Source of the DNA: Torreya grandis
Taxonomy: Eukaryota; Streptophyta; Pinopsida; Cupressales; Taxaceae
Direction: 5' to 3'
DNA: 64,000 nt
Assembly (NCBI GenBank): GCA_037957365.1
Contig: JARHVA010004251.1
Coordinates: 626,001 to 690,000 of the forward strand
Position numbers and translations under genes: made by a program. Position 1 is the first letter of the stretch. Each line of letters begins with the position of its first letter. This document shows positions 46,557 to 58,615 of this stretch, piece by piece. A model generated the notes under the pieces. It was not told where the DNA came from, made no database searches, and was given only the letters and a program-made list of their open reading frames with translations.

Positions 46557-47609
46557 AATTGTAAGACTAGATAGAGTTAATATAGGTAGGCTAGGTTAGT
46601 TTCTTTATGTTCTTTCCTTCTCATCCCTTATTTATGCATATGTTTGTATATATTTGTTTGTTTATTTGCTTTCAGCTTGGTTTGTTTGTTTTCTATGCTT
46701 TACTCTTTGATTTTAATAAGTCCTTTTTGACATCCTAAGCTCAATATATATATGATTGCTCATAGAAACCTCACATTTTAGGAATGTATCTTTTCTCAAC
46801 ATTGGGTGACCATGGATTATTGGAATATGAGCTTAATGTTATAGTTTGGAGAAACTAGTAAAGACTGATGGATAGGTTAATTGCTCCTTGAGATTTTAAA
46901 CTTTGTTTTGATCTAATCTTGATTCCAAGAAATATTGTACATGTAGAGTGAAATCTTGGATTATTAGGATACAATCATATTTTTACTTACAAAAAATTAA
47001 TTTCTTGGGACAAAGTTTATAGCCAAAGATGATTGTTTGAAGATCAAACACTTGAATAAATCCTAAAACCTAGCTAACCTGGTTCCCAACCTTTTTTATA
47101 AAGTCAAAATGACTTGAAAAATACAATAAATAAGAACCTTATTATAAAATTTAAGAGATTTCTAAGAAAAGGTGATTCTGGTAATCTCTACTAGAGATAT
47201 AGACACTTGGATGGCAGTGGAGTAAGGCCTTGAAGGGAGCTAAAGGCATCTCTATTGAGGCTATGGACACCTGAATAGAAGCAAAGCAATGCCCAAGCCT
47301 TCCCTAAGCTAAAGTATGGTTTTTAATGAATATCCAAACATGTTAAAAGTCAATGTTAATGGTTAAAGTCATGAACCTAGAAGTTGTTCGCTAAATCCTA
47401 TGGTAATCAGTAAGTAGAATCAAAGAACACACACATCATGGCTATGCCTTGATGTTTGATCCTAATTTTGCATGTTCAATATTTTTTCTAACCTTGAATT
47501 GATCTTAATAATGGTGCCTGATCAAATAGAATAAGTAGCTTAATTATTCATCTAGACCAAAGTCTCTAAATTTTAACATATTGATATGTTTCTCCCATAA
47601 GTCACCATT
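46557..47609 (+). other. 3' untranslated region of element 4
   Basis: This is a 1.05 kb gap between integrase and 3' LTR with no coding seen. No clear polypurine tract stands before 47610; the sequence there is GTCACCATTTT, so the tract has decayed. Confidence 0.65.
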
Positions 47610-49410
47610 TTTTGATGTCAACATACCCTTATTTATGAAAAATGGGGACCCTTGTCATAAATTATGCAAATTTGTACCCTAAATTTGAAAATTTATCTAA
47701 TCAGAGTACCATTAGAGTGTTTTGCACTTTATCTTTATTTGAAGATCATCCACACCATGGTCTGGTTGGCTTATTTGTTCATGGCTCTGGTTTGATCTTA
47801 TCTAAAATTTCTAACATTGGATAGTTGTGTTTCAAGTTGTATGTTTAATGGAGTTTATTTGAAATGGGCAATACTCAGGGTTTTGTGTTAAATGTTAAAT
47901 TACCCTTTTACTAGCCTTTGGTCTATAAATAATTAATTGAATTCATATTTGAATTGATAAAACCCTTATTCTAGATTTAGACTAAGTACTCCTTTTGAAT
48001 TCAAATTTGGTGGGATATTTTATTTAAATTTTCATGGGAACACTTTAATTTGACTTAGTTTATATTTTATCCTAAGGTCCTAGTCATGTTTATTAACATG
48101 ACCAAGACCTTAGTCTAAAATATTTATCTTGAGTTTTTCACATCCTAAGCCCCCTTTGTTCCATTTTATATCAGCATGGTCTAACTAAAAAAAAGGTCCC
48201 TTTTACTATAAAATTAACTTAAAAGCCTTACCTTAGAGTTCTTTGTATTTATTAATACAATAAAACTTAGGGTAAAAAAACTATATTCTATGTCTTTGAT
48301 TATTCATGGGGTCCATTTTATTATGTCTCAAAACTTAGATTAAAATGTATTTTCTAGTCTTGTTCATGTTTATTAACACAAAATCAAACCATAGTCCAAA
48401 ACATTATACTAAGTTCTTTATTTTCCCTGAACACTAACTTAAATGTCATTTTTATTCACATGATCAATGATCTATGTTTGTCCAAAAAAATGAGATCAAT
48501 GATGCTACATTAAATTTGAAAAGTTAAGACCCTAACCATAAGCTAAATCTTGAGCATCTTCTAGAGATCAATGGTACGCATTTGCTCAGGATATATTAAT
48601 CCAACAATGCGTATCGAATCAAAAATTCAATGGAACCCTAGGAAAAATAAGAGAGTGACAAGTGTCACAATCTTAGCCAAAGAGAACTCAATAGCCAATG
48701 GCATTTGACCTCAAATATCAAGATCTAATGGAGTTTATTTTCTTAGATGAGGATGATCCAACCATATGAGTTGAACATTGAAAAGTCAAAATGAATGTGG
48801 ATATGACATATGGCATAGTTATGGGCCAAAAATTAAAGCTCAAACATCTTTTAAATATTGATGGTATGAAAATGAGCATACATATTCAGATCAAAGCTCC
48901 ATGAAGCAGGAGGTATAATTTAATAAATCAAGATCATAAGAACATGATTGATCTATGTAATCAAGATCAATGGTATGAGATCAACATTGACATTTCAATA
49001 AAGCTTTGAGTGAATGTGGAAGTGACAAGTATCATAACCAGGAAGAATGTGGCAAATAGCTAATGGCATTAAAGTTCTCAGATTAAGACTGATGGTCCAT
49101 GTTGATCTTTGCAAGGATGATCCAACAGTGTGAAATCAAGCAATAATTTTTAAAAATACAATAGTCATTTTTAAAATATGAACGAGCAAAATGCTATGAA
49201 AATGACATATGGATGCGACATCAGAGCCATGTAAGTATAATGTGCCAAGTAGAAGATCTTACAGACCCAAGAAATATAAGGGCATAAGCATGCAATCCAA
49301 TTAGGATCTAACTTACTAAGTTCATGCAATTTCAGATAGCTACCACCATTAGAGCACTGTAAAAACCTTCAAAAAGGCCTAAGCACATAAAAGAACCCTA
49401 GTTCAACCCT

Positions 49411-50044
49411 ATATTCACCATAATCAAGCCAAAGAAGATAAATTATCATCTATGTAAGTGTAATTTGATCTAGAATTGAACTACAGACCACTAATGATCA
49501 ATTTGAATAAATCCACAACTAATGGTAGAACTCAAGGGACAAAACAAAGGATTTGATCAAAATCTTGATTGAAGATCAAATTCCTAGTTTCAAAACATTT
49601 AGCCTGTCTCATATAAACATAGTCATGGGATTGTTTGTGGGCAAGATCAAGGGTTTGAGCACTTGGTCTAGGAAATTGGACAACCCCCTTGAGGATGAAA
49701 AATAGCTACAAGACAAGATGGAACACTTACTTGGAACCATGATCACTGATCCTACTGCACTTAGTTTCTTGGGCATCATCCCTGATAAGAACAAAAGCAT
49801 AGGTAAAAGTGTTGTTGATAATAATAGGATTATGGATATGATTCTAATTACAAAGGAAAATATTAAGTAAAGCCAAAAACATTAAAAGGGCATTAAAAGG
49901 GTAGTTAAAGACCACAAGAGCTTATCATATCAAATGAAAGAGATCTTCATGAAATCAATTATCGACCTTAAACTAATTGAGTAGCATCAGAGAACAATGA
50001 AAATCCTTCAGCAAAACAAGGGTCCTAAAGATAAGTTGAATTAA
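49411..50044 (+). pseudogene. LTR ORF remnant, 3' LTR of element 4
   Basis: This remnant has the same structure as 38528-39159: N-terminal IFTIIKPKKINYHL, then the C-terminal part with TMITDPTALSFLGIIPDKNK, VVDNNRIMDMILITKENIK and TMKILQQNKGPKDKLN before TAA at 50042. It is better preserved than the 5' copy. The length is not a multiple of three, so at least one indel is present. Confidence 0.55.
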
Positions 50045-50253
50045 GAATATTCTTCATGTAGCTAAGCATTGTAGATTTTGAAAATTGAATATTCTGTTTG
50101 TAAAGGTATGTGCAACTTATAAAACACATTGCTTACAGATCATTCCATTGGGGAAAGTCTAGTGTATTCTATAACATTTGTAGAAATGATAACTATCCTA
50201 ACACTTGTACTTTTGTAATTAGATAGGATTGACTAACATACTTCCTTGCATCC

Positions 50254-50261
50254 TATAAAAG
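50254..50261 (+). promoter_or_regulatory. TATA box, 3' LTR of element 4
   Basis: TATAAAAG in CATCCTATAAAAGGAGCATT, 2,644 bases into the LTR; the 5' copy is 2,651 bases in. Confidence 0.8.
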
Positions 50262-51095
50262 GAGCATTGTCAATTGTAACTAGAGGAGGGAGTTTTTTTG
50301 AGCCAAAACCAATTGTAACTCTTGAGCAATTAATATAAGCAAATAATTCTACAAAGTTTTTCCATATTTACTTGTGTCTTTTGTTATCATGGCTTCTCTC
50401 TCACTTGTTTGTTTTGAATTCTAGATTTGAATGGTTCTTATGAATTCTTGGTTTGTACATTTGAAGGTAGAGTTGTCAACTTGTGCTAATGCTAGGTTAC
50501 TTTAAAGTTCTTAGATTCATTTCATTTTCTCACTCTTCTTGCATTTGGGCTAATGTTGTTTGCTTGCAGTGGTAAATATTTAAAGTGAAATTTTTCTTAT
50601 TTGTATTATTTCCCACATTCCTTATATGTTTTCTTTATGTGTGATAGGATTTGAGCTTATGTTACTTCATGTCATAGATTGGTTAAGTGCATGCTTGGAT
50701 GATATTTGAACTTTGTCATGATGTTTAGAATGAAGATCAACATCTTTTCTTTACCTTACCTTTCCTTTTGCTCCTTTTTAACTAGATCAATCTAGCTTAA
50801 TTTTCATTGTAAATGTCCATCTTAGATTAGTCTTTAAATTATTTATTGATCATAATTCATCATTCTTAACATAGAATACTTCATATTTTGTATAGATTAA
50901 TTATTTAGCCATAGTGGCTCCCAACCACCAAACATTATAAATATTATGAAATAGTCTACTTGCTTTGCCTCTATTCCATCAACAGATAATAAGATTATCA
51001 TGAACTACAACTAATGTATTGAATTTTTAGAATTCTAAAATGAAAATTGTTTTTAAACACTCTAGGCACTTGTGATACATATTCAGGCATCAACA

Positions 51096-51864
51096 AGGTG
51101 ACTTGTTTCTCAACTGTGAAATAGATTAAGGGGACACAAAGTTTATCTACATATGTAGTGGCTGTATTTCCACATAATCTATTCATCATTGTCATGATCA
51201 TCCTTATTCTAGGTCTAAATTGACCAATAGGGATGTTATTATTGAAGTCAAAAAACACCTGGTTTTTAGAATATAGCCATAGAGAAAGGATACTCTTCAA
51301 ATCATTATCTTTGGTCCAATTGTTGATTGTGGTTAGGTATACTTGGGGTTTAGTCAATTTATAATAATTTTCAAAAGCTATAGGAGAAATGTAAGCAATA
51401 TTTTTGTAACTTCATTCATGAACAATCATGCCCTTATCTATTTTTCCATCTTTAAAAATTGGAGCAAGGATGTCTATGTAATGTAGTACCTCGGGTTTCA
51501 TAGTTGCCTAGTATAGGTCAATCATTTGGATGGTGACTACATCATAGTATCTTATTTTTACAAACATATTCTTCTCCTCCTCTCTTGTGATGGGATGTTG
51601 GTTCTTAATGGTAAAAAACAAGCTCATCTAATCATTGTCCCTTATGTTTAGAGCTATGACATTGAATTGTATGTCCTTGAAAAATCTTCCTTATGCATTT
51701 GATGTCAAATAAAGTTCCACACCCCCTATGAAAACACCTTTCCTGGCTGTCAAGGTTGTGAATTTCTCTAAATTACTTACTAGTAGGTTGTACTTCAGCT
51801 CGAGATTGATTTATTCTCATATAAGTGATAATTCAACTTTCCTTGGCTTGGTCACAATGAACAT
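51096..51864 (-). pseudogene. LTR-borne ORF of element 3, N-terminal part
   Basis: I do not recognise this protein. On the minus strand one frame runs from the ATG at 51864 (MFIVTKPRKVELSLI) to the element 4 insertion at 51096, about 256 codons with six stops. The clean part 51096-51360 contains PQVYLTTINNWTKDNDLKSI, FFDFNNNIPIGQFRPR and TTYVDKLCVPLIYFTVEKQV. It looks like a globular protein, with mixed hydrophobic and charged residues and no signal peptide. The reading continues in 36711 and downwards. It lies in the U3 part of the LTR, upstream of the TATA box at 34056-34063. The first 35 codons or so are also present in both LTRs of element 4. Confidence 0.6.
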
Positions 51865-53880
51865 AGGGTCGATTAGGGTTATCACACTTACTAGGGTTTT
51901 TTTGAAGGTATTATCAATGATTTAATGGTAATAGATAGTTCAATTTATAATTTTAATGTCTTAGATATCAATTGGAATACATATTTATACCATTTCATTT
52001 CTTGGGTCCAAAAAATATTCAACTTGGCATATTATGCTTATGTGGCCCTGATGTGGCATCCTACTCAATAATATTTGAAATATGATTGCTTGCGGCTTTT
52101 AGACATGTGTCAATATTTCTTGGTTCTAGGCCCTTTTAAAATTCTACCTTGTCTTGCACCTTTGGATCTATTTTCTTGGATCAACATGGATCATTGATCT
52201 CGATCTAAGAAATCAAAAATCATTGGCTAATTTGTTATATCCCCTATGCTTGTGACACTTGGAACTTCTGTATTCATCTTGATCTTTGTTGAAATGTCAA
52301 AATTTATCTTGCACTGTCAGATCATCCTCGATAAGATGAATACACTTCATCAATCTTGATCGATTGGATCATGTTCCTTATTCCACATACCATTGATCAA
52401 AATGTGTATATAAGGTTGTGTATCATCGATATTTGAAAGATGCTCGAGATTTAATTTATGGATTATAATTATGCCACTTGTTATATCCTCATTTAATTTT
52501 AGGGACTTTAAATTTTCAACCTTCATCATGAATTATTAGATCTTTTTTGGTTGGATCAATGTGCTCCATCAAATCTCAGTGCAAAGGGTGGAATGGCATT
52601 GGTTGCTTAATGTTCTTTTACTAAAATTATGAAACTTGTCACCTTCTCGTTCATCTAGGGTCTCTGTTAAAGTTTTAACTTGACACACACCATCAATCAA
52701 AATGTGTATGCTTAGTCATGTACCATCAATCTTCAGGGACATTTTAAAGCTTTAATTATCCATTGTAGGCTTGACACTTAACATCTCTATACTGATTCTA
52801 AGTTCCTATGAATTGTCAACATTGATATCATAATATCATATCATCTTAGACTGATAAATCACACTCTTTTGGATCATATTTTACTACGTATCATTAGATA
52901 TTTGGTAGGGTTACTGTGATGGCAACACTTGTCACCTTCTTGCTTATTTTTGGGTTCTTTTGAATTCCAAAATTTTCATGAACCATTAGATCAATCTTTC
53001 CCAAGTAAATGTGTATCATTGATCCTGTGATCAATAAAATAAAACTAAGTTAGGATCAGTGAATATAAGGAACTTAAGTTAAAAAAAATTAGACTAAATT
53101 TTTATTCATGTTGATAAACATGATAAAACCTTAGGAAAAAAATTCTAGGCTAAGCTTTAAAATAGTAGAAAAGGGACCCCATGAATGATAAAAGCTATGT
53201 CATAAAGTTTTAGCCTTGGGTTTTTGTTATATTAATAAATACAATTAGAAATTTATGATAAGGCTTTAGGCTAAGTTTAGAACATAACAAAAGTGGACCT
53301 GACATTAGTTAGACCATGTGGAGATAAAAGGAACAAAGGGGCTTTCGGGACATGAAGGACCAAGTATGAGTTTTTAGACTAAGATTTGGTCGTGTTGATA
53401 AACATGACTAAGCCTTAGGATAAAAAATAAACTACGTCTATGGTTTAATTAATTGTTCCCACTTAAATTTGGATTCAATTCAAAAGGGACTCAGGTTAAA
53501 ATATTAGACTAGGGTTTTAACATGACTTAAAATAGATTGAATTAATCTTTGACAAACCAAAGGATAGTAAAATATCAATTTATCATTGAAACACAAAACC
53601 CTAGGCATGTTCATTCCCCAATGAGATTCCATTGAACATGCATTACAAAAACATAGACAATAATCATTAGCAACATTAGAAGGGGTAAAATAATAATCAT
53701 TTTAAAATATGTCAATTAATACAAATGAGAACCATGTGTGGATGATCTTTAGATAAAGATAATGTGCAAACATGATAGTGGTACTTTGATCAAGTGATTT
53801 TTCTATTCTAAGGTATAAATTTGCACAATTTAAAATAAAGGTCCCAATTTTTCAAAAATGGGGGTATGTTGGCCTCAATA
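51096..53880 (-). repeat. 5' LTR of element 3, outer part (start of U3)
   Basis: On the minus strand it starts TATTGAGGCCAACATACCCC at 53880, matching TGTTGAGGTCAACATACCCC of element 4. Similarity to the first 1.9 kb of element 4's LTR can be followed to about 51740; beyond that it holds coding-like sequence. The outer edge falls inside the protease of element 5. Confidence 0.82.
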
Positions 53881-55212
53881 GAAGACACAAGATTATCCAT
53901 ACTACCATTATCAACTATGACTTTGTAACACTTATCTTTTCTCTTGCACATGGTCTTAAACAATGTCTTTTTCTATGGTAGTTCTCTCTCCTCATGGATT
54001 ATCTTTAAAAGAACTCTACTCATCAACAAACTTTCCCCTATTTTAGGTTCTTATACATAGTTTGGCAATTAATCTACACTCTCATCTTCTTGCTATACCA
54101 CTTGATTTATACTCTCACTCTAAGAGATACTACTTTAAATGTCTTTTGGACACTCATATGATCTATGTCCTACAAATTTATTGCACTTAAACACTTTCCA
54201 ACAAACCAACTATTTCCTCTTCCTCTACCATATGATCTTCCACCTTTATATCCATAACCACATCTATTAGATGGGCTTAAACTCTTAGAACTACTACCAC
54301 CTTCTTTGATTTGACTTTGACACTAATTTTTATTATTTGGATGACCTATTCCTTCTATATGACCTCTACCTCTATAGTTTCTACCACCTCTACCTTTGTT
54401 TTGCTGACTTCACCTTCTATCAAACTTTTCCTCTACCTTAAATGCAGTTTGATAGGCATCCTCTACTATTCTTGGTGACAAAATGATAGTCTCATCTTGA
54501 ATGATAAACTTCAATCCATTGATGTACCTATCAACCTTATATGCATCTTATTATATGTGTCTTCCTTGGATAGTTAGCTTGTAGAATTCCTTTGTGTAAT
54601 TTTTCACTATCATGTATTTTTGCCTCATATTTTATAGTCTCCTAAACAAGTGGGTATGATAATATTTAGGCATGAATTTACCTTTCATCTTGGCCACCAT
54701 TCTATCCCATGACCTTATCTTTTCTTTTCCCCTTCTTTTTTTTCTTCCTGTATGCCATCCCACCATCAGTATGCATGACCCTTCAACCTTGTTATTGCAA
54801 AATCTACCTTATTTTTCTCATTCACCTCTTCATAATCAAATTATTTATCCATGGCTGTGATCTAATCAACTAGCTCTTCAATGTTGAGACTGCCTTCATA
54901 CATTGGCACCTCCATCTTGGGTTTTGATGTCACTCCAAAGACTAATCTTATAATTATATCTTATACTCTACCTTTCTCTCCTTCTAATTATTATTCATGA
55001 GGAACTTCATCTTCTCCTTCAATCACATCACCTCTATTCATCTCTTTCCTATAAGCCAACTCTATGGCTTGCAACCTTGTCTGCAGGTTCCTTACCTCAA
55101 CTACCAATGCATTAACTGCTTGCAACCTTCTTTGGGAAACTAATGCTCCTAATCATTTGGATTCCATATGTCCTTAATACTTTCCCAATATCTCCTATGA
55201 ATTGATACCAAA
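53881..55212 (-). pseudogene. gag and protease start of element 5 (Ty3/gypsy)
   Basis: The minus strand gives a chromovirus-style gag: MYEGSLNIEELVDWI-like residues near 54880 (with a stop), KVDFAITRLKGHAY near 54800, and an Arg/Gly-rich section. A zinc-knuckle-like sequence near 54125-54190 reads FKCNKFVGHRSYECPKD with altered spacing. Protease begins KCYKVIVDNGSMDNLVS near 53885-53935, keeping the catalytic Asp but with Asn-Gly-Ser after it. It is cut there by the LTR of element 3. The frame shifts several times. Confidence 0.8.
55193..55210 (-). promoter_or_regulatory. candidate primer binding site of element 5
   Basis: The minus strand reads TGGTATCAATTCATAGGA. The first 8 bases match the tRNA-Met type. 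It is separated by 2 bases from a candidate LTR end (CTCTGCATCA). Confidence 0.5.
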
Positions 55213-56755
55213 TGATGCAGAGGAAAAACTAACAACTCACACTTATACCTTGTTTCAGTATACAACTCTTTGATAAAGGTTCATTGGCTCACTTACTCAT
55301 TCATGATTCAAGAGTTCACTATTTTATTTGATCATTATTGTGATATTATTCATGCTCATACTAGTCTTATTAAACCCCTCATTTAACTCATAAAGCCTCT
55401 CATCACATATTCACAACCTGCACAACTTCTTCCCTTTTGGTAGATAATCCTTGTAGCCTTTTTTAGGCCTTTTTCAATGGTACAATTCAGTAAAAAGTAA
55501 TTTTGAGAAAATAATGACCTTTTTTGACACCCTTTGTCTTGTAATCTCTCTATATGAAGTTTCGAGTCTTGGATCTACTTGAAAGTCACTTTGTTAACTC
55601 TTTTTATGTCTCTGTTTAGGCCTAATTAGGCCTTCACTACCCTGGACCACATACAATCACCTATAATTGTATGTTACCATATTGGATCAATAAAAAAACT
55701 CAATAATACATTATCATACATGCACACCTAACAAATTACAAAGTTTGATAAAATTTCATTATGTAAAATTCTTATTAGATGGATTTTAGTCTCAAAACCC
55801 TAGTTTAAGGTTATAACTTTTTGCCACCTACATGAGAGGGATAAAATTGAAGTATTTCATTAAAAACAAGTTTCATGCTACTTTAGTGAATGTATTGGGT
55901 TTGTATATCCATTATACACCTTTCCCAAGCATTGGATGTTCCTCTAAATATCTTTGTTCCACTAATAACATGAATTCTTGTCTAACTGTGTATGCAAACA
56001 CAATCTAAAGGGGCCTGAGAGCATAATATTAAGATTTAAATTCCAAAAACAAAGTTTCAAGCAATATTAAGGTTTGATAGGATCTATACCAACTTCATAT
56101 GCCCTTTCCAATCATTTGTTGTTTCCCTTAACATCTCTGCTACACCTTCTAACAATTATCTATGTTTGACTATGTGTTCTTTCCTACTACTACAAGTTTG
56201 TATAGAATCATTCGAATGAATCCTTTATAATTGTATCAACACAAAAATTTACAATTTTTATAAATCCTATAACTACCCTAACTACCTTTTGACCTTTTAA
56301 TGGTCACAAAATGCTGCTTAGAACTTTTAAAGTATACACTAAGTGTATTTGGCCATACATATATGCTATAAGGCCCATGGTACAAACCCATGGTGTTTTC
56401 AATAATGTTCTCTTATAAACATCAAGCTTGGATCAACCTTAAATACACATAATACTCCTAAACCATGATTCGTAAATTCAAATATTCAAACTATGAAAAT
56501 TGGTGAGAAAATGCCAATTTGAAAATCTAGCCTACCTAATCATCCTTAGACACTTGGAAAACATTCCAAAGTGTGAGTTAAGACTCCTAACACCCTTCAA
56601 ACACCTAATTGACCAAAAAATAATTGATAAAATTAAAAAATTTCAAACAAACACTAAAATGAGTCATCCTTAGAAGGATGCTCTTGCATCAAAAACCTAG
56701 GTACTAAATGAATGCGACTTTTGGGGTATCCATGGTGATATGGTTTGCACCACCC
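55213..56755 (-). repeat. candidate 5' LTR of element 5 (outer end uncertain)
   Basis: The stretch is gene-free and lies immediately upstream of the primer site. The inner edge is TGATGCAGAGG on the plus strand. A plausible outer edge is near 56755, where the minus strand would begin TGGGTGGTGCAAACC. No partner copy is in the window, so both the length and the outer end are inference. Confidence 0.4.
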
Positions 56756-57469
56756 AAAAAGGGGTTAAATTAAACATAAAATTTGTATTGTTTAAATTTC
56801 ATTGTTTTTATATATTTAAAATTATGTATTTTGGCATTTGAATATCAACCCTAATTTGGGGGAGCTATCATTTTGTTTGGTTGAGTCAAGTCGTGTGAAG
56901 TGGAAAAAAACTAGGGTTCAAATGTAGAAATTCTATGGAGATAGCATGGTAACTATATTGTTTTTGGGTTGAGATGGTGAGTTGTTAGTCATACCAGGAA
57001 ATTATGGTGTTTATGGTGAGTCATTCTTAATATTTAATGATGGAGAAGGGTTCACCATGAAAGCAAGGTTTCTAGTGGCATGCAGATGACTGAGGATATG
57101 ATAAAATATGAATGGGATTTTGAGAGGAAGCTAATCCATGTTCAACATGAAGGAATAGAGTAAAAAGGATGAATTTTTGGCATAGGAAAGGAATATAATC
57201 TTCACCAGAGGCATATTGAATAGGTAGGGTTTGTTATTCAATTTACCCTACATAGCTATGTTGATGTTATAGTGGGTTACTATTGAATGTTTGGATGGTT
57301 TCTATACTATTTGATGAAATTTTTTACACCATAATAAAATCATGGATTTGACCCTATGTAAGGATAAATCTCTCCATAGAATCAAATCATTAATTTAGTA
57401 TGGTTATAACATGAACATATTTGGTAGGGTAATGAGAATGAACATGGCTTTTGTGTTTGTTTGGCTATA

Positions 57470-57790
57470 CATCACTGTATGTAAGTGTATTTGGTCATAC
57501 ACAAATATGTGTAAGATTATTTGGATATACATGGCTATGTTAACTCATTTGGTATATGGTTGTGACTATGTTGTTATTTGGAGAATGATTGTGTTGATTA
57601 AATTATTGAGTTAGTTTATATAAAAAATGACTATGTTTGGTTATTTATTAAATGGTTGTGTAATTTATATGAAAAATGATTGTGTATTTATTGGTGAATG
57701 GCTATGTTAGATTGGTATGGAAAATAACCAAGTTTTTTTATTTAGTATCTATGATATACAACTATGTTGTTTATTTGTTGAACAAGGTGA
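57470..57790. repeat. degenerate tandem-like repeats
   Basis: Phrases such as TATTTGGTNNATGG, GGCTATGTT and ATGNTTGTGT recur at irregular spacing of about 40-60 bases. This makes a decayed tandem array within the presumed LTR. Confidence 0.45.
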
Positions 57791-58578
57791 ATGGTTTAGC
57801 CGTAGAGCACTAGTTAACACCAACAAGGTTTTCATTTGGTCTTACATATATAAAGTAGTATAAATAAATAATGAAAAGGGTTTTATGTTGAACTTACCCT
57901 ATTTAGTGTGTATCGGTTGTGGTGAATTTTGAGACCATAGAACCATTTACATTAGGTTCTTTACCTAGTCTCAGTCATTTTGATATTTCTAATGAACTAG
58001 TTAAGACTTGGGTTAAATAAGTTAACATGAATGTTTAAACTTTGGGGTCAAATTAATGATGAAGAACCAAAGTCAACCTCAGAATACTCTTAATATGGAT
58101 GTGTGTGAAATAATTTAGGAGGCCACAAGGTTATAAATAATACAATGTTAAATGGTTTTCATGGATTTGATGTACCATATAATACACAACATGGTAGTTG
58201 CATTTGGTGTTTTTATGCCTTAATGCATTCTCATTGGGACTTTTAGTGTTGCTTGGTGCAAATGTGAATTATGCTTGATTGGAATTAATTTAGCTATTCA
58301 TTTAATTTGTGTGAAAGTAACCATGTGATTAATGGTTTTAATATTTTCAGAGGCATAAAATTTAGGTACATCAATTTAATTTTATAAGTTGAAATTGAGT
58401 AAGTTTTAAAAATATATTTTTTATAAAATTTAGAGTATGGACTTGTACCCTATTTTTGGTTATATATAAAGTTAATGTTTTCTTAAGTTAAGAACTTAGT
58501 ATGAAGGATAAACTCAAAACATGTGTGTATGTGTGAGTTACACATAAAGACACAATTATATTGTTTATGAATAAGTCA

Positions 58579-58581
<3 letters not shown>

Positions 58582-58614
<33 letters not shown>
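58582..58614. repeat. (TA)16 microsatellite
   Basis: An uninterrupted TA run of 33 bases. Confidence 0.95.

Positions 58615-58615
<1 letters not shown>

Larger units (their letters stand above)
36717..51095 (+). mobile_element. Ty3/gypsy element 4 (Tat-like), complete, nested
   Basis: It is 14.4 kb long. LTRs at 36717-40211 and 47610-51095 have TG..CA ends, begin around TGTTGAGGTCAACATACC and end GGCACCAACA. The body on the plus strand has leader, gag, protease, RNase H, RT, RNase H and integrase. It is flanked by a 5-bp duplication (GGGTG/AGGTG). It is the same family as element 3, inserted in the opposite orientation into element 3's LTR. By eye the LTRs differ at about 30 of the first 210 positions, so the insertion is old. 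No gene is intact. Confidence 0.93.
47610..51095 (+). repeat. 3' LTR of element 4
   Basis: The partner of 36717-40211, 3,486 bp. It ends CAGGCATCAACA and is followed by the target duplication AGGTG. It shares the internal deletion of the LTR ORF with the 5' copy. Confidence 0.92.

Noticed and set aside
46200..46560. Chromodomain at the integrase end of element 4
   Set aside because: The C-terminal part shows only the RHGDLVIL/ILGDNTFKL integrase tail; no chromodomain aromatic cage motif was seen.
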